Source: Bacteroidales bacterium
Lineage (GTDB): Bacteria; Bacteroidota; Bacteroidia; Bacteroidales; Muribaculaceae
DNA length: 15,157 nt
Direction: 5' to 3'
Assembly (NCBI GenBank): GCA_019420545.1
Contig: JAHZGZ010000019.1
Location: forward strand, 1-15,157
A program made the translations under genes and the position numbers. Numbering within the stretch: position 1 is the first letter of the stretch; each line of letters starts with the position of its first letter. A model generated the notes under the pieces. The model was not told the DNA's origin. It was given only the letters and a program-made list of their open reading frames with translations, and ran no database searches. Below are positions 1-7,822 of the stretch, piece by piece.

Positions 1-1888
1 CGTAGCGCGGCTCGTCGGCACCGTTGAATATCACCTTGATCTCTTTCCAGGCATCACCGTTGGCGTTGTCTTTCAGAGAGTAGGAGATGAGGTTGGACTG
101 GCCCTTCACATCATCGAACACGAGGTGCCGGGCAACATCTTCGGCCGAGGTCATGCGGAATGCCGGATGACTCTTGCGGAGTTTGATCAGCTCAACATAG
201 TAGTTGAAGAGGTCGGCATTGGCATGCTTCAGATTCCAGTCGATGGCGTTGATGGAGTCGGGCGAGTTGTAGGAGTTGTGCACGCCTTTCTTGTCGCGGA
301 ATATCTCCTCGCCGGCAAACATGAAAGGGGTACCCTGGGAGGTGAATACGATTGTCTGGGCGAGTTTGGCGGCACGCTGGCGGTCGGCTGTCGATTCGCC
401 GGGGAGCGACTTGGCGAGCTTGTCGGTGAGCGTGAGGTCGTCGTGGCACGACACATAATTGATTACCTGCGAGGGCGACAGTGCGTAGGGTGCCTTGGAG
501 TTGTTGCCCTTGGAGTAGTCGACCTGCGGATGTGCGGTGGCGCCTACGATGCCGATTTTCACGGTCTCCTCAAGTCCGGGCTTGCCGGTAGCGAATCCGC
601 GGTCCTTCTCGTCGGTATAGTGTCCCTTTACGGCGTCGCGTATGTCATCGGAGAATACTGCGATCTGCGGCATGGCGCTTACATTGTCTTTGAGGGCACG
701 CTGTGCGACGGGGAGCGGAGAGTCGCCGGCTGTCCATCCTTCGCCGTAGACAAAGATGTCGGGATTGATTTTCTTGAGCTCGCGGGCAACCTCGTTCATT
801 GTCGTTGTATCATGGATTGCCATAAGGTCGAAGCGGAAGCCGTCGATATGGTATTCTTCGGCCCAGTATTTCACGGAGTTTACGATGAAATCGCGCATCT
901 GCTGACGGTCGGAAGCCGTCTCGTTGCCACAGCCTGACGCATCGCTGTAGCTGCCGTCGGGACGGTGGCGGTAATAGTAGCCGGGAGCGGTAAGGGAGAA
1001 GTTGGAGCCGTCGTTTTCGGCGGTATGGTTGTATACCACGTCCATCACCACTCCTATGCCTGCGTCATGCAGTGCCTTGACCATCTCCTTCATTTCGGTG
1101 ACGCGTGTTGCCGGATCTACGGGGTTGGTGGAGTAGGAGCCTTCGGGCGCGTTGTAGTTCTGCGGATCGTAGCCCCAGTTGTAGGTATTGGCAGGGAGAT
1201 TGGCCTCGTCCACGCTGTTGTAGTCGTAGGAGGGGAGGATATGCACATGTGTCACGCCGAGTGCCTTCAGGTGGTCGATGCCGGTCTTGTCGCCTTCGGG
1301 GTTGGTGGTGCCTTTTTCGGTCATGGCGAGGAATTTCCCTTTGGATGCTATGCCTGACGAGGGGTGAACCGAGAAATCGCGGTGATGCATCTCGTAGATA
1401 ACCGCGTCGTTTATATGCTTGATGGCGGGTCCTTTGTCCTTGTCCCATCCCTTCGGGTCAGTCGAGGCAAAGTCGATGATTGCTGCACGTTTGCCGTTGA
1501 CGCCTACTGCCTTGGCCCATACTCCGGGCGTTTCGTTGAGCCATTTGCCGTCGTACTCTATCTGGAAGGTGTAGAATTTTCCGTAAAGCTGCTGCGGCAC
1601 GCTTGCGCGCCATGTGCCTTTGTCGCCGCGTGTCATGTCGATTGTCTGCTCGGCGGCTGAATTGCGTCCGGTGGGATAGATTCTTACACGTGCCGCCTGA
1701 GCCTTGGGCGACCAGAGTGTGAAGTGTGTGCCTGATGCGTCTACGGTCAGTTCAAGGTCGTTTCCGTTGTAGGTTTCATATGTGGAATACACTGCGTCGG
1801 GATTCTGGGCCATGGCTGATGAGGCTGTCGCTAAGGATGCTGATGCAATGAGGGTGCTCATGCAGATCGAGGTAAAATTGATTTTCAT
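1..1888 (-). CDS. pulA: Type I pullulanase (GH13), secreted, 3' end outside window
   Basis: Debranching enzyme that hydrolyses alpha-1,6 links in pullulan and starch. The frame runs open from ATG at 1888 to the left edge (629 codons), so the C-terminal beta-sandwich is missing. Residues 1-27 form a signal peptide ending SSAMA before Gln28, with no lipobox. An N-terminal CBM48-like region (about 35-140) precedes the GH13 barrel. The type I signature YNWGYDP is at 236-242. The four GH13 regions are visible: DVVYNH (283-288), GFRFDL with nucleophile Asp354, YGEGW with acid/base Glu383, and YVSCHDD with His482/Asp483. No Shine-Dalgarno precedes the start, which is usual in Bacteroidetes, and I found no convincing promoter directly upstream. 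Family membership is seen in the sequence; periplasmic or surface location is inferred. The symbol is by family and not from synteny. Confidence 0.95.
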   Translation of the reverse strand, partial: MKINFTSICMSTLIASASLATASSAMAQNPDAVYSTYETYNGNDLELTVDASGTHFTLWSPKAQAARVRIYPTGRNSAAEQTIDMTRGDKGTWRASVPQQLYGKFYTFQIEYDGKWLNETPGVWAKAVGVNGKRAAIIDFASTDPKGWDKDKGPAIKHINDAVIYEMHHRDFSVHPSSGIASKGKFLAMTEKGTTNPEGDKTGIDHLKALGVTHVHILPSYDYNSVDEANLPANTYNWGYDPQNYNAPEGSYSTNPVDPATRVTEMKEMVKALHDAGIGVVMDVVYNHTAENDGSNFSLTAPGYYYRHRPDGSYSDASGCGNETASDRQQMRDFIVNSVKYWAEEYHIDGFRFDLMAIHDTTTMNEVARELKKINPDIFVYGEGWTAGDSPLPVAQRALKDNVSAMPQIAVFSDDIRDAVKGHYTDEKDRGFATGKPGLEETVKIGIVGATAHPQVDYSKGNNSKAPYALSPSQVINYVSCHDDLTLTDKLAKSLPGESTADRQRAAKLAQTIVFTSQGTPFMFAGEEIFRDKKGVHNSYNSPDSINAIDWNLKHANADLFNYYVELIKLRKSHPAFRMTSAEDVARHLVFDDVKGQSNLISYSLKDNANGDAWKEIKVIFNGADEPRY

Positions 1889-2068
1889 GTTATGCTATAA
1901 GACAAATTATTCTGTTGGTAATGCTACTGCGGGGATGATTCCTCTGAGTAACCCGCAGAGCCGATATAGAGACAAACGTTACAACTATCTTTAAAGTTCT
2001 ATCGAAACGGTGCTTCCGTCGATGATAAGGAGAGAAAATATACCGGAGAAACTCCTTTATATAAATTA

Positions 2069-2098
2069 ACCCGCGTATTCTTGGAGAAATATACGGGT
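2069..2098 (-). other. Imperfect hairpin in the pullulanase upstream region
   Basis: An inverted repeat with arms ACCCG and CGGGT plus a further AT-rich stem (GTATT against AATAT, with one mismatch and one wobble) lies between the small exported gene and pulA. On the minus strand it is followed by an AT-rich run, so it could act as a second weak terminator or as part of a pulA leader. The rest of 1889-2130 shows nothing else I can name. Confidence 0.35.
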
Positions 2099-2130
2099 GT
2101 TCGTTCAGAGATGTGAAAGGGGAGAACAGA

Positions 2131-2162
2131 GGAAAGAAAGAACGGCTACCCTCGGGGAGCCT
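2131..2162 (-). terminator. Intrinsic terminator of the small exported gene
   Basis: On the minus strand, 11 nt after the stop codon, GGCTCCC and GGTAGCC form a stem with one mismatch around a CGAG loop. A T-rich run (GTTCTTTCTTT) follows. This separates the small gene from pulA, which probably has its own promoter. Confidence 0.7.
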
Positions 2163-2173
2163 GTGCCGGTGGA

Positions 2174-2479
2174 TTATTTGACAACAAGTTTCTTCGACCA
2201 GCTCGCACACTTGATGATGTAGCATCCGCGGGGAAGATCGACAACGGCACTGCCGCTGATCTCGACCGATTTCACCATCTGCCCTGTGATGGAGTAGATG
2301 TAGAAGTGGCACGGAGCATCGCCCGGAGCTGTAAGCTCGATACCGCCGCTTACGGGACGTACGGCCGGAGTCTCGTCGACAGCCGAAATCTCATCGCCGA
2401 CATGCGACTGCGCGCTGACAGCGACCGCCCCGAAGGTCAGTCCCGTAACGAGCATTAATGTCATAAATAATTTCTTCAT
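2174..2479 (-). CDS. Small exported protein with type IX-like C-terminal domain
   Basis: A 101-residue protein. Residues 1-23 are a signal peptide (charged MKK, hydrophobic core, VSA before Gln24). After a short acidic linker, residues about 43-101 look like the T9SS type A sorting or Por-secretion C-terminal beta-sandwich: a strand ending GGIELTAPG, the IYSITGQMVKS strand-turn-strand, the LPRGCYIIK strand and a basic tail KKLVVK. In the family this domain sits at the end of large cargo proteins; here there is almost no cargo. Three cysteines (57, 86, 91) lie within the domain. The start is fixed by the signal peptide. The function is unknown; the gene could be a relic of a larger cargo protein or a genuine small protein. 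It is divergent from the DKNYY gene. Confidence 0.75.
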   Translation of the reverse strand: MKKLFMTLMLVTGLTFGAVAVSAQSHVGDEISAVDETPAVRPVSGGIELTAPGDAPCHFYIYSITGQMVKSVEISGSAVVDLPRGCYIIKCASWSKKLVVK

Positions 2480-2539
2480 TCGACTGTTTTTTAGTAATCT
2501 GTTGCAATCGGCAGAAAAATATTTCTACCTTTTCCGATG

Positions 2540-2570
2540 CGAAGTTAATAAAATATTGTATGATGGACAA
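2540..2570 (-). promoter_or_regulatory. Candidate sigma-ABfr promoter for the small exported gene
   Basis: Read on the minus strand, TTG (2568-2570) is followed after 20 nt by TAACTTCG (2540-2547), one mismatch from TAnnTTTG. The predicted start point near 2535 leaves a leader of about 55 nt before the ATG at 2479. Confidence 0.5.
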
Positions 2571-2622
2571 TATTCATTGGTTAAACTCTGTTAAATGAAA
2601 GCTTCGGGCACAATAATTCGCC

Positions 2623-2630
2623 TATCTTTG
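2623..2630 (+). promoter_or_regulatory. sigma-ABfr -7 box of the DKNYY/ABC operon
   Basis: TATCTTTG matches the Bacteroidetes -7 element TAnnTTTG exactly. I see no good -33 TTTG at the expected distance. Transcription would begin near 2635-2637, which is after the ATG at 2633 but before the one at 2648, so this box decides the start of the next gene. Confidence 0.65.
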
Positions 2631-2647
2631 GAATGCAAAGCAAGAAT

Positions 2648-3226
2648 ATGAAAAAGATTTATCTACTGCTGATAGCCATTATGGTGACATCGGGCATATG
2701 TGGTGCCGTCACAATTCCCGATGATCATAGCGTCAGGGGGTGCCGTAGTGAGCGTCACGCCGGACATTGCCGTCGGGAGGCTCATGCATGCCATGCTCCC
2801 GGCGATGCGCGGTACTGCCCCTCATATATTATAAGTAACGGCAAGGTGTACTTCGGCGGCCATGTTGTGGAAGGAGCCTCGGCCTCCGGCTTTACTGTCC
2901 TCGATGACGGTTATGCCCGCGACCCGTGGACTGTGTATTATTGGGGGCAAAAGATAGCGGATGCCTCGTCGCAGTCGTTCAAGACGCTTGGTTACGGCTA
3001 TGCCGCCGATGCGTGGAAGGTATATTACTGTGGAGCTGTGGTCGACAGGGCCTCTTCGTCATCGTTCACGGTAATGGCAGACGGGTACGCCAAGGATAAC
3101 TGGAATGCATATTTCGACGGGAAGAAGATCGACGGAGCCTCGGCCGGCAGTTTCGAAGTGCTTGGCGAGGGGTATGCCCGCGACACCTGGAATACCTATT
3201 ATTACGGACACAGGATATCTGACTGA
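2648..3226 (+). CDS. Exported DKNYY-family repeat protein
   Basis: A 192-residue protein. The start at 2648 gives a compact signal peptide (MKKIYLLLIAIMV, cleavage probably near residue 20); the ATG at 2633 lies upstream of the predicted transcription start. Residues 27-57 form a Cys/His-rich linker (Cys32, 41, 48, 57; His27, 37, 40, 47, 49). From residue 65 to the end the protein consists of 29-residue repeats with the pattern GYAxDxWxxYYxGxxIxxASxxSFxVL: one partial copy, three full copies (from 88, 117 and 146) and a truncated last copy (from 175). This matches the DKNYY family, whose function is not established; Trp replaces the usual Asn after the acidic residue. It is 18 nt ahead of the permease gene in the same orientation, so probably co-transcribed. 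Confidence 0.85.
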   Translation: MKKIYLLLIAIMVTSGICGAVTIPDDHSVRGCRSERHAGHCRREAHACHAPGDARYCPSYIISNGKVYFGGHVVEGASASGFTVLDDGYARDPWTVYYWGQKIADASSQSFKTLGYGYAADAWKVYYCGAVVDRASSSSFTVMADGYAKDNWNAYFDGKKIDGASAGSFEVLGEGYARDTWNTYYYGHRISD

Positions 3227-3244
3227 GTTTAATACTATCATCTG

Positions 3245-4246
3245 ATGCGTGGACGCAGGACTATGATATTTATTGCGCTTGGCATAGGCGCGTTGCTGCT
3301 GTTTGTGGCCGATATGGCCACAGGGGCGCTCGGCATACCCGTGCGGCAGGTCGTGGCGGCCCTTACCGGCGGCGACTGTCCGGCAGTCACGGCAAAAATC
3401 GTAGTCAACATCCGTCTGGTCAAGGCCGTTGTGGCCCTGCTTGCCGGTGCTGCCCTGACAGTGAGCGGCCTGGAGATGCAGACACTTTTCCGCAATCCGC
3501 TCGCGGGCCCTTATGTGCTTGGCATAAGTTCCGGCGCATCGCTTGGGGTGGCCATATTTCTGTTGGGTGCTCCGCTGCTGGGGGGAGCCGGCTGGCTTGC
3601 ATCGGTGGGAGTGGCCGGAGCCGCTTGGGCCGGAGCCGCAATGGTGCTTGTCGTGATAGCTTTCGTGGGACGCCGCATCACCGATATAATGGTGATACTG
3701 ATTCTCGGCATCATGTTTTCGTCGGGAGTGAGCGCGATAGTGCAGGTGCTTCAGTATCTGAGCCATGAGGATGCACTGAAGGCGTTTGTAATATGGACGA
3801 TGGGTTCGCTTGGCGATGTCACCTCATCGCAGCTTGCGATAGCTGTGCCTGCCGTTGTGGCGGGATTGCTCCTTGCCGTGGCGGCCGTGAAGCCGCTTAA
3901 CCTTCTTCTTCTCGGGGAGGATTATGCGCGGTCGACAGGGGTGAATCTCTCGCGCAGCCGAGCCCTTCTGTTTGCCTCAACCACACTGCTTGCGGGGACA
4001 GTCACCGCCTTCTGCGGCCCCATAGGATTCATCGGTATGGCCCTGCCGCATGTGGCGCGTATGCTTTTTGGCGATGCCGACCACAGGGTGCTTGTACCCG
4101 GGTGTATGCTTGTAGGCGCCGACGTGATGCTTGCGTGTGACATCGTTTCCAAATTTTTCACTGTTCCTGTCAATGCTATCACCGCGCTTGTGGGTATCCC
4201 GATTGTGGTATGGGTGGTGGTGAGAAACAAACCCGTAACTGCCTGA
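3245..4246 (+). CDS. FecCD/BtuC-type ABC transporter permease
   Basis: A 333-residue integral membrane protein of the iron-siderophore, haem or cobalamin importer family, normally a homodimer with about ten helices per chain. The family core is clear: LFRNPLAGPYVLGISSGAS (81-99), then in the C-terminal half LLLGEDYARSTGVN and GPIGFIGMALPHVARMLFG, and near the end VNAITALVGIPIVVW. The usual RLPR motif before helix 2 reads RLVK. The start at 3245 follows the DKNYY stop by 18 nt; an alternative in-frame ATG at 3263 would drop six residues. The ATPase gene begins 5 nt after the stop. Substrate cannot be told from the sequence; no binding protein or TonB receptor lies in the window. Confidence 0.93.
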   Translation: MRGRRTMIFIALGIGALLLFVADMATGALGIPVRQVVAALTGGDCPAVTAKIVVNIRLVKAVVALLAGAALTVSGLEMQTLFRNPLAGPYVLGISSGASLGVAIFLLGAPLLGGAGWLASVGVAGAAWAGAAMVLVVIAFVGRRITDIMVILILGIMFSSGVSAIVQVLQYLSHEDALKAFVIWTMGSLGDVTSSQLAIAVPAVVAGLLLAVAAVKPLNLLLLGEDYARSTGVNLSRSRALLFASTTLLAGTVTAFCGPIGFIGMALPHVARMLFGDADHRVLVPGCMLVGADVMLACDIVSKFFTVPVNAITALVGIPIVVWVVVRNKPVTA

Positions 4247-4251
4247 CTGCC

Positions 4252-4986
4252 ATGATAGCGCTTAAAGATTTTTCGATAGGATACGGCACAAGGATGCTCA
4301 TAGAGCATGCCACCACGGTCGTGCCCCGTGCATGCCTTACCGCTCTGATCGGGCGTAATGGCGCGGGTAAGTCCACCCTGCTGCGTGCTCTCGGAGGTCT
4401 CAACGGCGCCTATTCGGGTACAATCGAGGTTGATGGGAGGGATTTGCGTATGCTTCTCCCACGCGATATGGCGAAACTGATAGCTTTCGTCACCACCGAG
4501 CGTGTGTGTATCCCCGGGCTGCGATGTGCCGATCTGGTGGCTCTGGGGCGTGCCCCGTATACAGGATGGGCCGGACGGCTTTCGGCGTCGGATCACGCCG
4601 TTGTGGACGACTCCCTTGCGGCGGTAGGCATGAGCGCATACGCATCGCGTACGATGGACCGTATGAGCGACGGGGAGTGCCAGCGCGTGATGATAGCCCG
4701 TGCGCTTGCTCAGGATACGCCTGTGATTCTGCTCGACGAGCCTACGTCGTTTCTCGATCTCCCCAACCGTTTCGAGCTGTGTTCGTTGCTCGGTTCGCTC
4801 GCTCATGAGCGCGGAAAGTGCGTGCTGTTTTCTACCCATGAGCTTGACATTGCGCTCCATATGGCAGATGCCATCATGCTCGTCGACTCGCCTGTGCTCT
4901 ATAATCTGCCTGTAGGAGAGATGCTTGAGAAAGGGCATATCGACCGTATATTCCGGCTGCCCGACTGGATGAAAGCCCGCACTTGA
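4252..4986 (+). CDS. FecE/BtuD-type ABC transporter ATPase
   Basis: A 244-residue cytoplasmic ATPase expected to energise the adjacent permease. Walker A is GRNGAGKST (34-42), signature MSDGECQRVMIARALAQ (138-154), Walker B VILLDEP (158-164), switch His196 in FSTHELD. The position of the Q-loop Gln is occupied by Thr/Glu (FVTTER, 79-84), a deviation I believe is common in Bacteroidetes members of this family. The start at 4252 is chosen because MIALKDFSIGYG is the normal family beginning; an in-frame ATG at 4210 lies inside the permease gene. The gene ends only 7 nt from the stop of the convergent trkH-like gene, leaving no room for a separate terminator. Confidence 0.93.
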   Translation: MIALKDFSIGYGTRMLIEHATTVVPRACLTALIGRNGAGKSTLLRALGGLNGAYSGTIEVDGRDLRMLLPRDMAKLIAFVTTERVCIPGLRCADLVALGRAPYTGWAGRLSASDHAVVDDSLAAVGMSAYASRTMDRMSDGECQRVMIARALAQDTPVILLDEPTSFLDLPNRFELCSLLGSLAHERGKCVLFSTHELDIALHMADAIMLVDSPVLYNLPVGEMLEKGHIDRIFRLPDWMKART

Positions 4987-4993
4987 TGCGGCG

Positions 4994-6847
4994 TCAGTTG
5001 ATGATAAGGTTTTCCTCGGGATATTCCACCGGAGGATCGGCATGGCTGCCCGAGACGCCGATAAGCAGAGAGATTATGCCCACGCGGCCGACAAACATGG
5101 CGATACACAGCACCACCTTCGATGCGGTATGGAGATCGCCTGTGATTCCTAGTGACGATCCCACGGTGAAGAGGCCCGACACGCACTCGAATATCACGGC
5201 TTTTGCCGGTAGCGACGGTTCGAGTATAAGCATGATTACCACCACTGCAATCAGGCTTGCTATCGACAGAGTGACCACGGCATTGGCGCGCCTTATGGAG
5301 CCTACCGCTATCTTCCGGTTGAAGGCGGTGACGCGTTTGCGTCCGAGTATGATTGATTTCAGATTGAGAAGTATGGCGGCGACGGTATTGACTTTTATAC
5401 CGCCTGCGGTTGACTGTGCCGCTCCGCCTATCCACATCTGCACCATCACGACCACGAGTGTCACGTCGAGAAACAGTGCCGGATTGACTGATGTGAATCC
5501 CGAGCTGCGCGGGGTGGTGGAGTTGAATACGGCCTGCGTCCACTGTACCCAGGGGCTCATCCCTTCGAGGGTGTTGTGGCGCTCGAGAATCCAGAAGAGC
5601 ACTACGCTTACCGCGAAGATTACCGAGGTGGTGTAGAGGGCTATCCGGGTATTGAGGTTGCAGACATGTACATTGTACACGCGGTGGCCGCGTCCGGTGA
5701 CTTTATCCCATAGGCGCCTTATGGCGTTGACGGCCATGTCGCGGAAATTTACGAGAATCGGAAATCCGATCGAACCGGCTATCACGATGAGGCTCGTCAC
5801 GATGTAGATCGATTGGTCGGAGTTGAGCAGCCGCGCGTTGCTCAGGCCGCCGGTGAGATTGGAAAATCCGGCATTGCAGAATGCCGACAGCGAATGAAAC
5901 AGGGAGAATATCACCTCCTCCCTTGGCGAGAGTCCGAGCACGCCGTGTATCGACAACCATACCGCAACGGCCCCTATGGCCTCCACCGTAAGTGAGAATC
6001 CGAGTAGGTAGAGCAGGGTGGGGAGGAGCGAGTTGATATTGCGCGAGTAGATCATGTCTTTGATCATCAGCTGGTTGTATATGGAGGTGTTGCCGCTGAA
6101 AAACAGAGCGAAGAAACTTGTGAAGGTCATCACCCCCAGACCGCCGATCTGGATGAGCAGCCCGAGCACAAGCAGCCCGAGCGGAGTGAATGTGCTTGCG
6201 ACGTCGATGGTGGTAAGGCCCGTGATGCATACGGCGCTTGTGGCGACAAACAGGGAGTCGGTATAGCCGATGGGATGGAGTGTGCACTTCGGCATCATAA
6301 GCAGGAATGATCCTATGAATATGAATACCAGAAAGCTCACTGAAAGCATCAGCGAGGGATTGGTGCGTTTTCCCATAGCCTGGATTACGGCATTGCATAT
6401 ATCGGTAAGCGCATACGCAAGCAGCACTCCTACAAGGAATTTGCGGCTGTAGAGCATGGTTGCCAGCCAGTGGATCCACGGATTCTCGGGATGGGGATAT
6501 ATGGCGGGGAGCAATGTTACGAGTACCGCGATATCGACAATCCACTTTATGATGCGTGTCTCGGCGACCGTATTGCGGTAGTTGAATATGATGCTGAATA
6601 GCACTTTTGCGGCAAAGATGCCCTGTATTACCTTGAACCACCGCATCATCATGCTCACTTCGGCAGGCTCGCGCTCGTAACCGAGGTATGCCGTGAATAG
6701 GGCCACGCAGGCCAGCGAGGCCAGCAGGGCCAGCAGCCCGAGTATGCGGTCAAGAATGTTTATGGCCATGCGCCGTCGCCGGAGCATACGGTGCCAGCGC
6801 TGTACCACGCTCCGCCCATTGCCGAATATGCGAGTCCGTCTGCCCAT
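4994..6847 (-). CDS. TrkH/KtrB-family potassium uptake protein
   Basis: A 617-residue membrane transporter that brings K+ (possibly with Na+) into the cell. The four pore loops with their conserved glycines are visible: VCITG (206-210), FCNAGF (323-328), RSSGF (447-451) and SLGITG (565-570). The mobile intramembrane loop is GGAAQSTAGG (474-483). About 160 residues with several extra helices precede the first pore unit. The basic start (MGRRTRIFGNGR) may be too long; ATGs at residues 21 and 27 are alternatives. No TrkA/KtrA regulatory subunit is in the window. It lies 9 nt downstream of a potassium-channel-like gene, so the two are almost certainly co-transcribed. Confidence 0.93.
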   Translation of the reverse strand: MGRRTRIFGNGRSVVQRWHRMLRRRRMAINILDRILGLLALLASLACVALFTAYLGYEREPAEVSMMMRWFKVIQGIFAAKVLFSIIFNYRNTVAETRIIKWIVDIAVLVTLLPAIYPHPENPWIHWLATMLYSRKFLVGVLLAYALTDICNAVIQAMGKRTNPSLMLSVSFLVFIFIGSFLLMMPKCTLHPIGYTDSLFVATSAVCITGLTTIDVASTFTPLGLLVLGLLIQIGGLGVMTFTSFFALFFSGNTSIYNQLMIKDMIYSRNINSLLPTLLYLLGFSLTVEAIGAVAVWLSIHGVLGLSPREEVIFSLFHSLSAFCNAGFSNLTGGLSNARLLNSDQSIYIVTSLIVIAGSIGFPILVNFRDMAVNAIRRLWDKVTGRGHRVYNVHVCNLNTRIALYTTSVIFAVSVVLFWILERHNTLEGMSPWVQWTQAVFNSTTPRSSGFTSVNPALFLDVTLVVVMVQMWIGGAAQSTAGGIKVNTVAAILLNLKSIILGRKRVTAFNRKIAVGSIRRANAVVTLSIASLIAVVVIMLILEPSLPAKAVIFECVSGLFTVGSSLGITGDLHTASKVVLCIAMFVGRVGIISLLIGVSGSHADPPVEYPEENLIIN

Positions 6848-6856
6848 AAGTAGCCC

Positions 6857-7681
6857 TTATGCCGACGCATTCTGCTGCGCTTCCTTCTTGCTGCGTGAGG
6901 CTGCGCTTTTGCGGTCCTCGGCGGCATCGTGCACGGCACGCTGGGAGAGCGAGTTGGTGATATACACAGTAAATATGGGGAAAAGGATGAGTCCTTCGGC
7001 GGCCAGTATCACGCCGAGAACCTTGCCGGTGGGGGTGATGCAGTTGATGTTACACCCTACGGTGGTGACATCCATAAACGACCACCACAGCGCCGACCAG
7101 TAGGTGCTTACTCCGGGATTGATATAGTGCTCCTCGATGAAAAACATCAGGCTGGCAAAGTATACCGTGGCTATCAGAAGTCCGAGGTATGTGGCAAACA
7201 GGCCTGATATCTTGTTGGTAAACAGTACTCCGAGCACAAGCGCAAGCACATATCCCGCACGTATCATCGGTATGAAGCGTATGAGATACTGCATCTCGGG
7301 ATTGAGCTGTATGTCGTAGTAGGCGATGAGATTGATATAGGGAATGCTTACCAGCAGGAAGAAAAAGTGGGTGAGCACGTAGTGCCACTTGCGCGGATAG
7401 ATGAAAAATTCCACTACGATATCGAATATGAAAAACATACATATCCAGAACTGGATATTCATGTATTGCTCGCTTGCAAGGAATGATATATTATGGAAGG
7501 AGTCCCATGATATAAGCACGATCAGACCTATGGAAGCCAGAAGTACAAGTGAATGGAGTATCTTTACTATCTTCATCTTGCCGTGTGACAGCTCGTTCCG
7601 GTTGCCCACGCGTGGAGTGGCCGGTGCCGGAGAGGGGGCGGTTGCTGCCGCGGTGCTCTGAGTCGATTCGTTGGTTGCCAT
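6857..7681 (-). CDS. Six-helix ion channel, K+ channel-like, atypical filter
   Basis: A 274-residue membrane protein with the layout of a voltage-gated-type channel: helices at about 40-60 (S1), 76-96 (S2), 101-122 (S3), 132-154 (S4-like, with only Arg135 and Arg141), 158-182 (S5), pore helix about 196-206 and S6 about 220-244. The selectivity filter reads TTVGCN (206-211) in place of TVGYG. The first 35 residues are Ala/Pro/Thr-rich and polar; the C-terminal tail (about 246-274) is charged and short, with no RCK domain. The order channel then trkH with 9 nt between suggests joint work in K+ or membrane-potential homeostasis, which is inference. It is not certain that the pore is K+-selective. 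Confidence 0.85.
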   Translation of the reverse strand: MATNESTQSTAAATAPSPAPATPRVGNRNELSHGKMKIVKILHSLVLLASIGLIVLISWDSFHNISFLASEQYMNIQFWICMFFIFDIVVEFFIYPRKWHYVLTHFFFLLVSIPYINLIAYYDIQLNPEMQYLIRFIPMIRAGYVLALVLGVLFTNKISGLFATYLGLLIATVYFASLMFFIEEHYINPGVSTYWSALWWSFMDVTTVGCNINCITPTGKVLGVILAAEGLILFPIFTVYITNSLSQRAVHDAAEDRKSAASRSKKEAQQNASA

Positions 7682-7785
7682 TTCCTATAGGATAAAATGT
7701 GGAGATTTGTCGTTAAAAGGCGATAGTGGCGCCTATGACAGAATAACGCATCGGTCGAGGCAATGGTTTTCTCCCGGGCATGAGG

Positions 7786-7817
7786 TTTGCATAAATTCGG
7801 CAAATAGTCTAACTTTG
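7786..7817 (+). promoter_or_regulatory. sigma-ABfr promoter of the tamL-like gene
   Basis: TTTG (7786-7789), a 20-nt spacer and TAACTTTG (7810-7817) match the Bacteroidetes promoter consensus. The predicted transcription start (about 7822-7824) coincides with the GTG start codon at 7823, implying a leaderless or nearly leaderless mRNA. Confidence 0.8.
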
Positions 7818-7822
7818 CACGC

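Noticed and set aside
125..937. Plus-strand open frame of 270 codons over the pullulanase
   Set aside because: The minus strand encodes a continuous GH13 enzyme with all catalytic motifs across this region.
1960..1985. Candidate pulA promoter with TAACGTTTG on the minus strand
   Set aside because: The box has one base too many between TA and TTTG and no TTG at the right distance upstream.
3922..5043. 373-codon minus-strand frame crossing the permease, ATPase and trkH ends
   Set aside because: It crosses three well-supported genes and shows no domain or membrane pattern.
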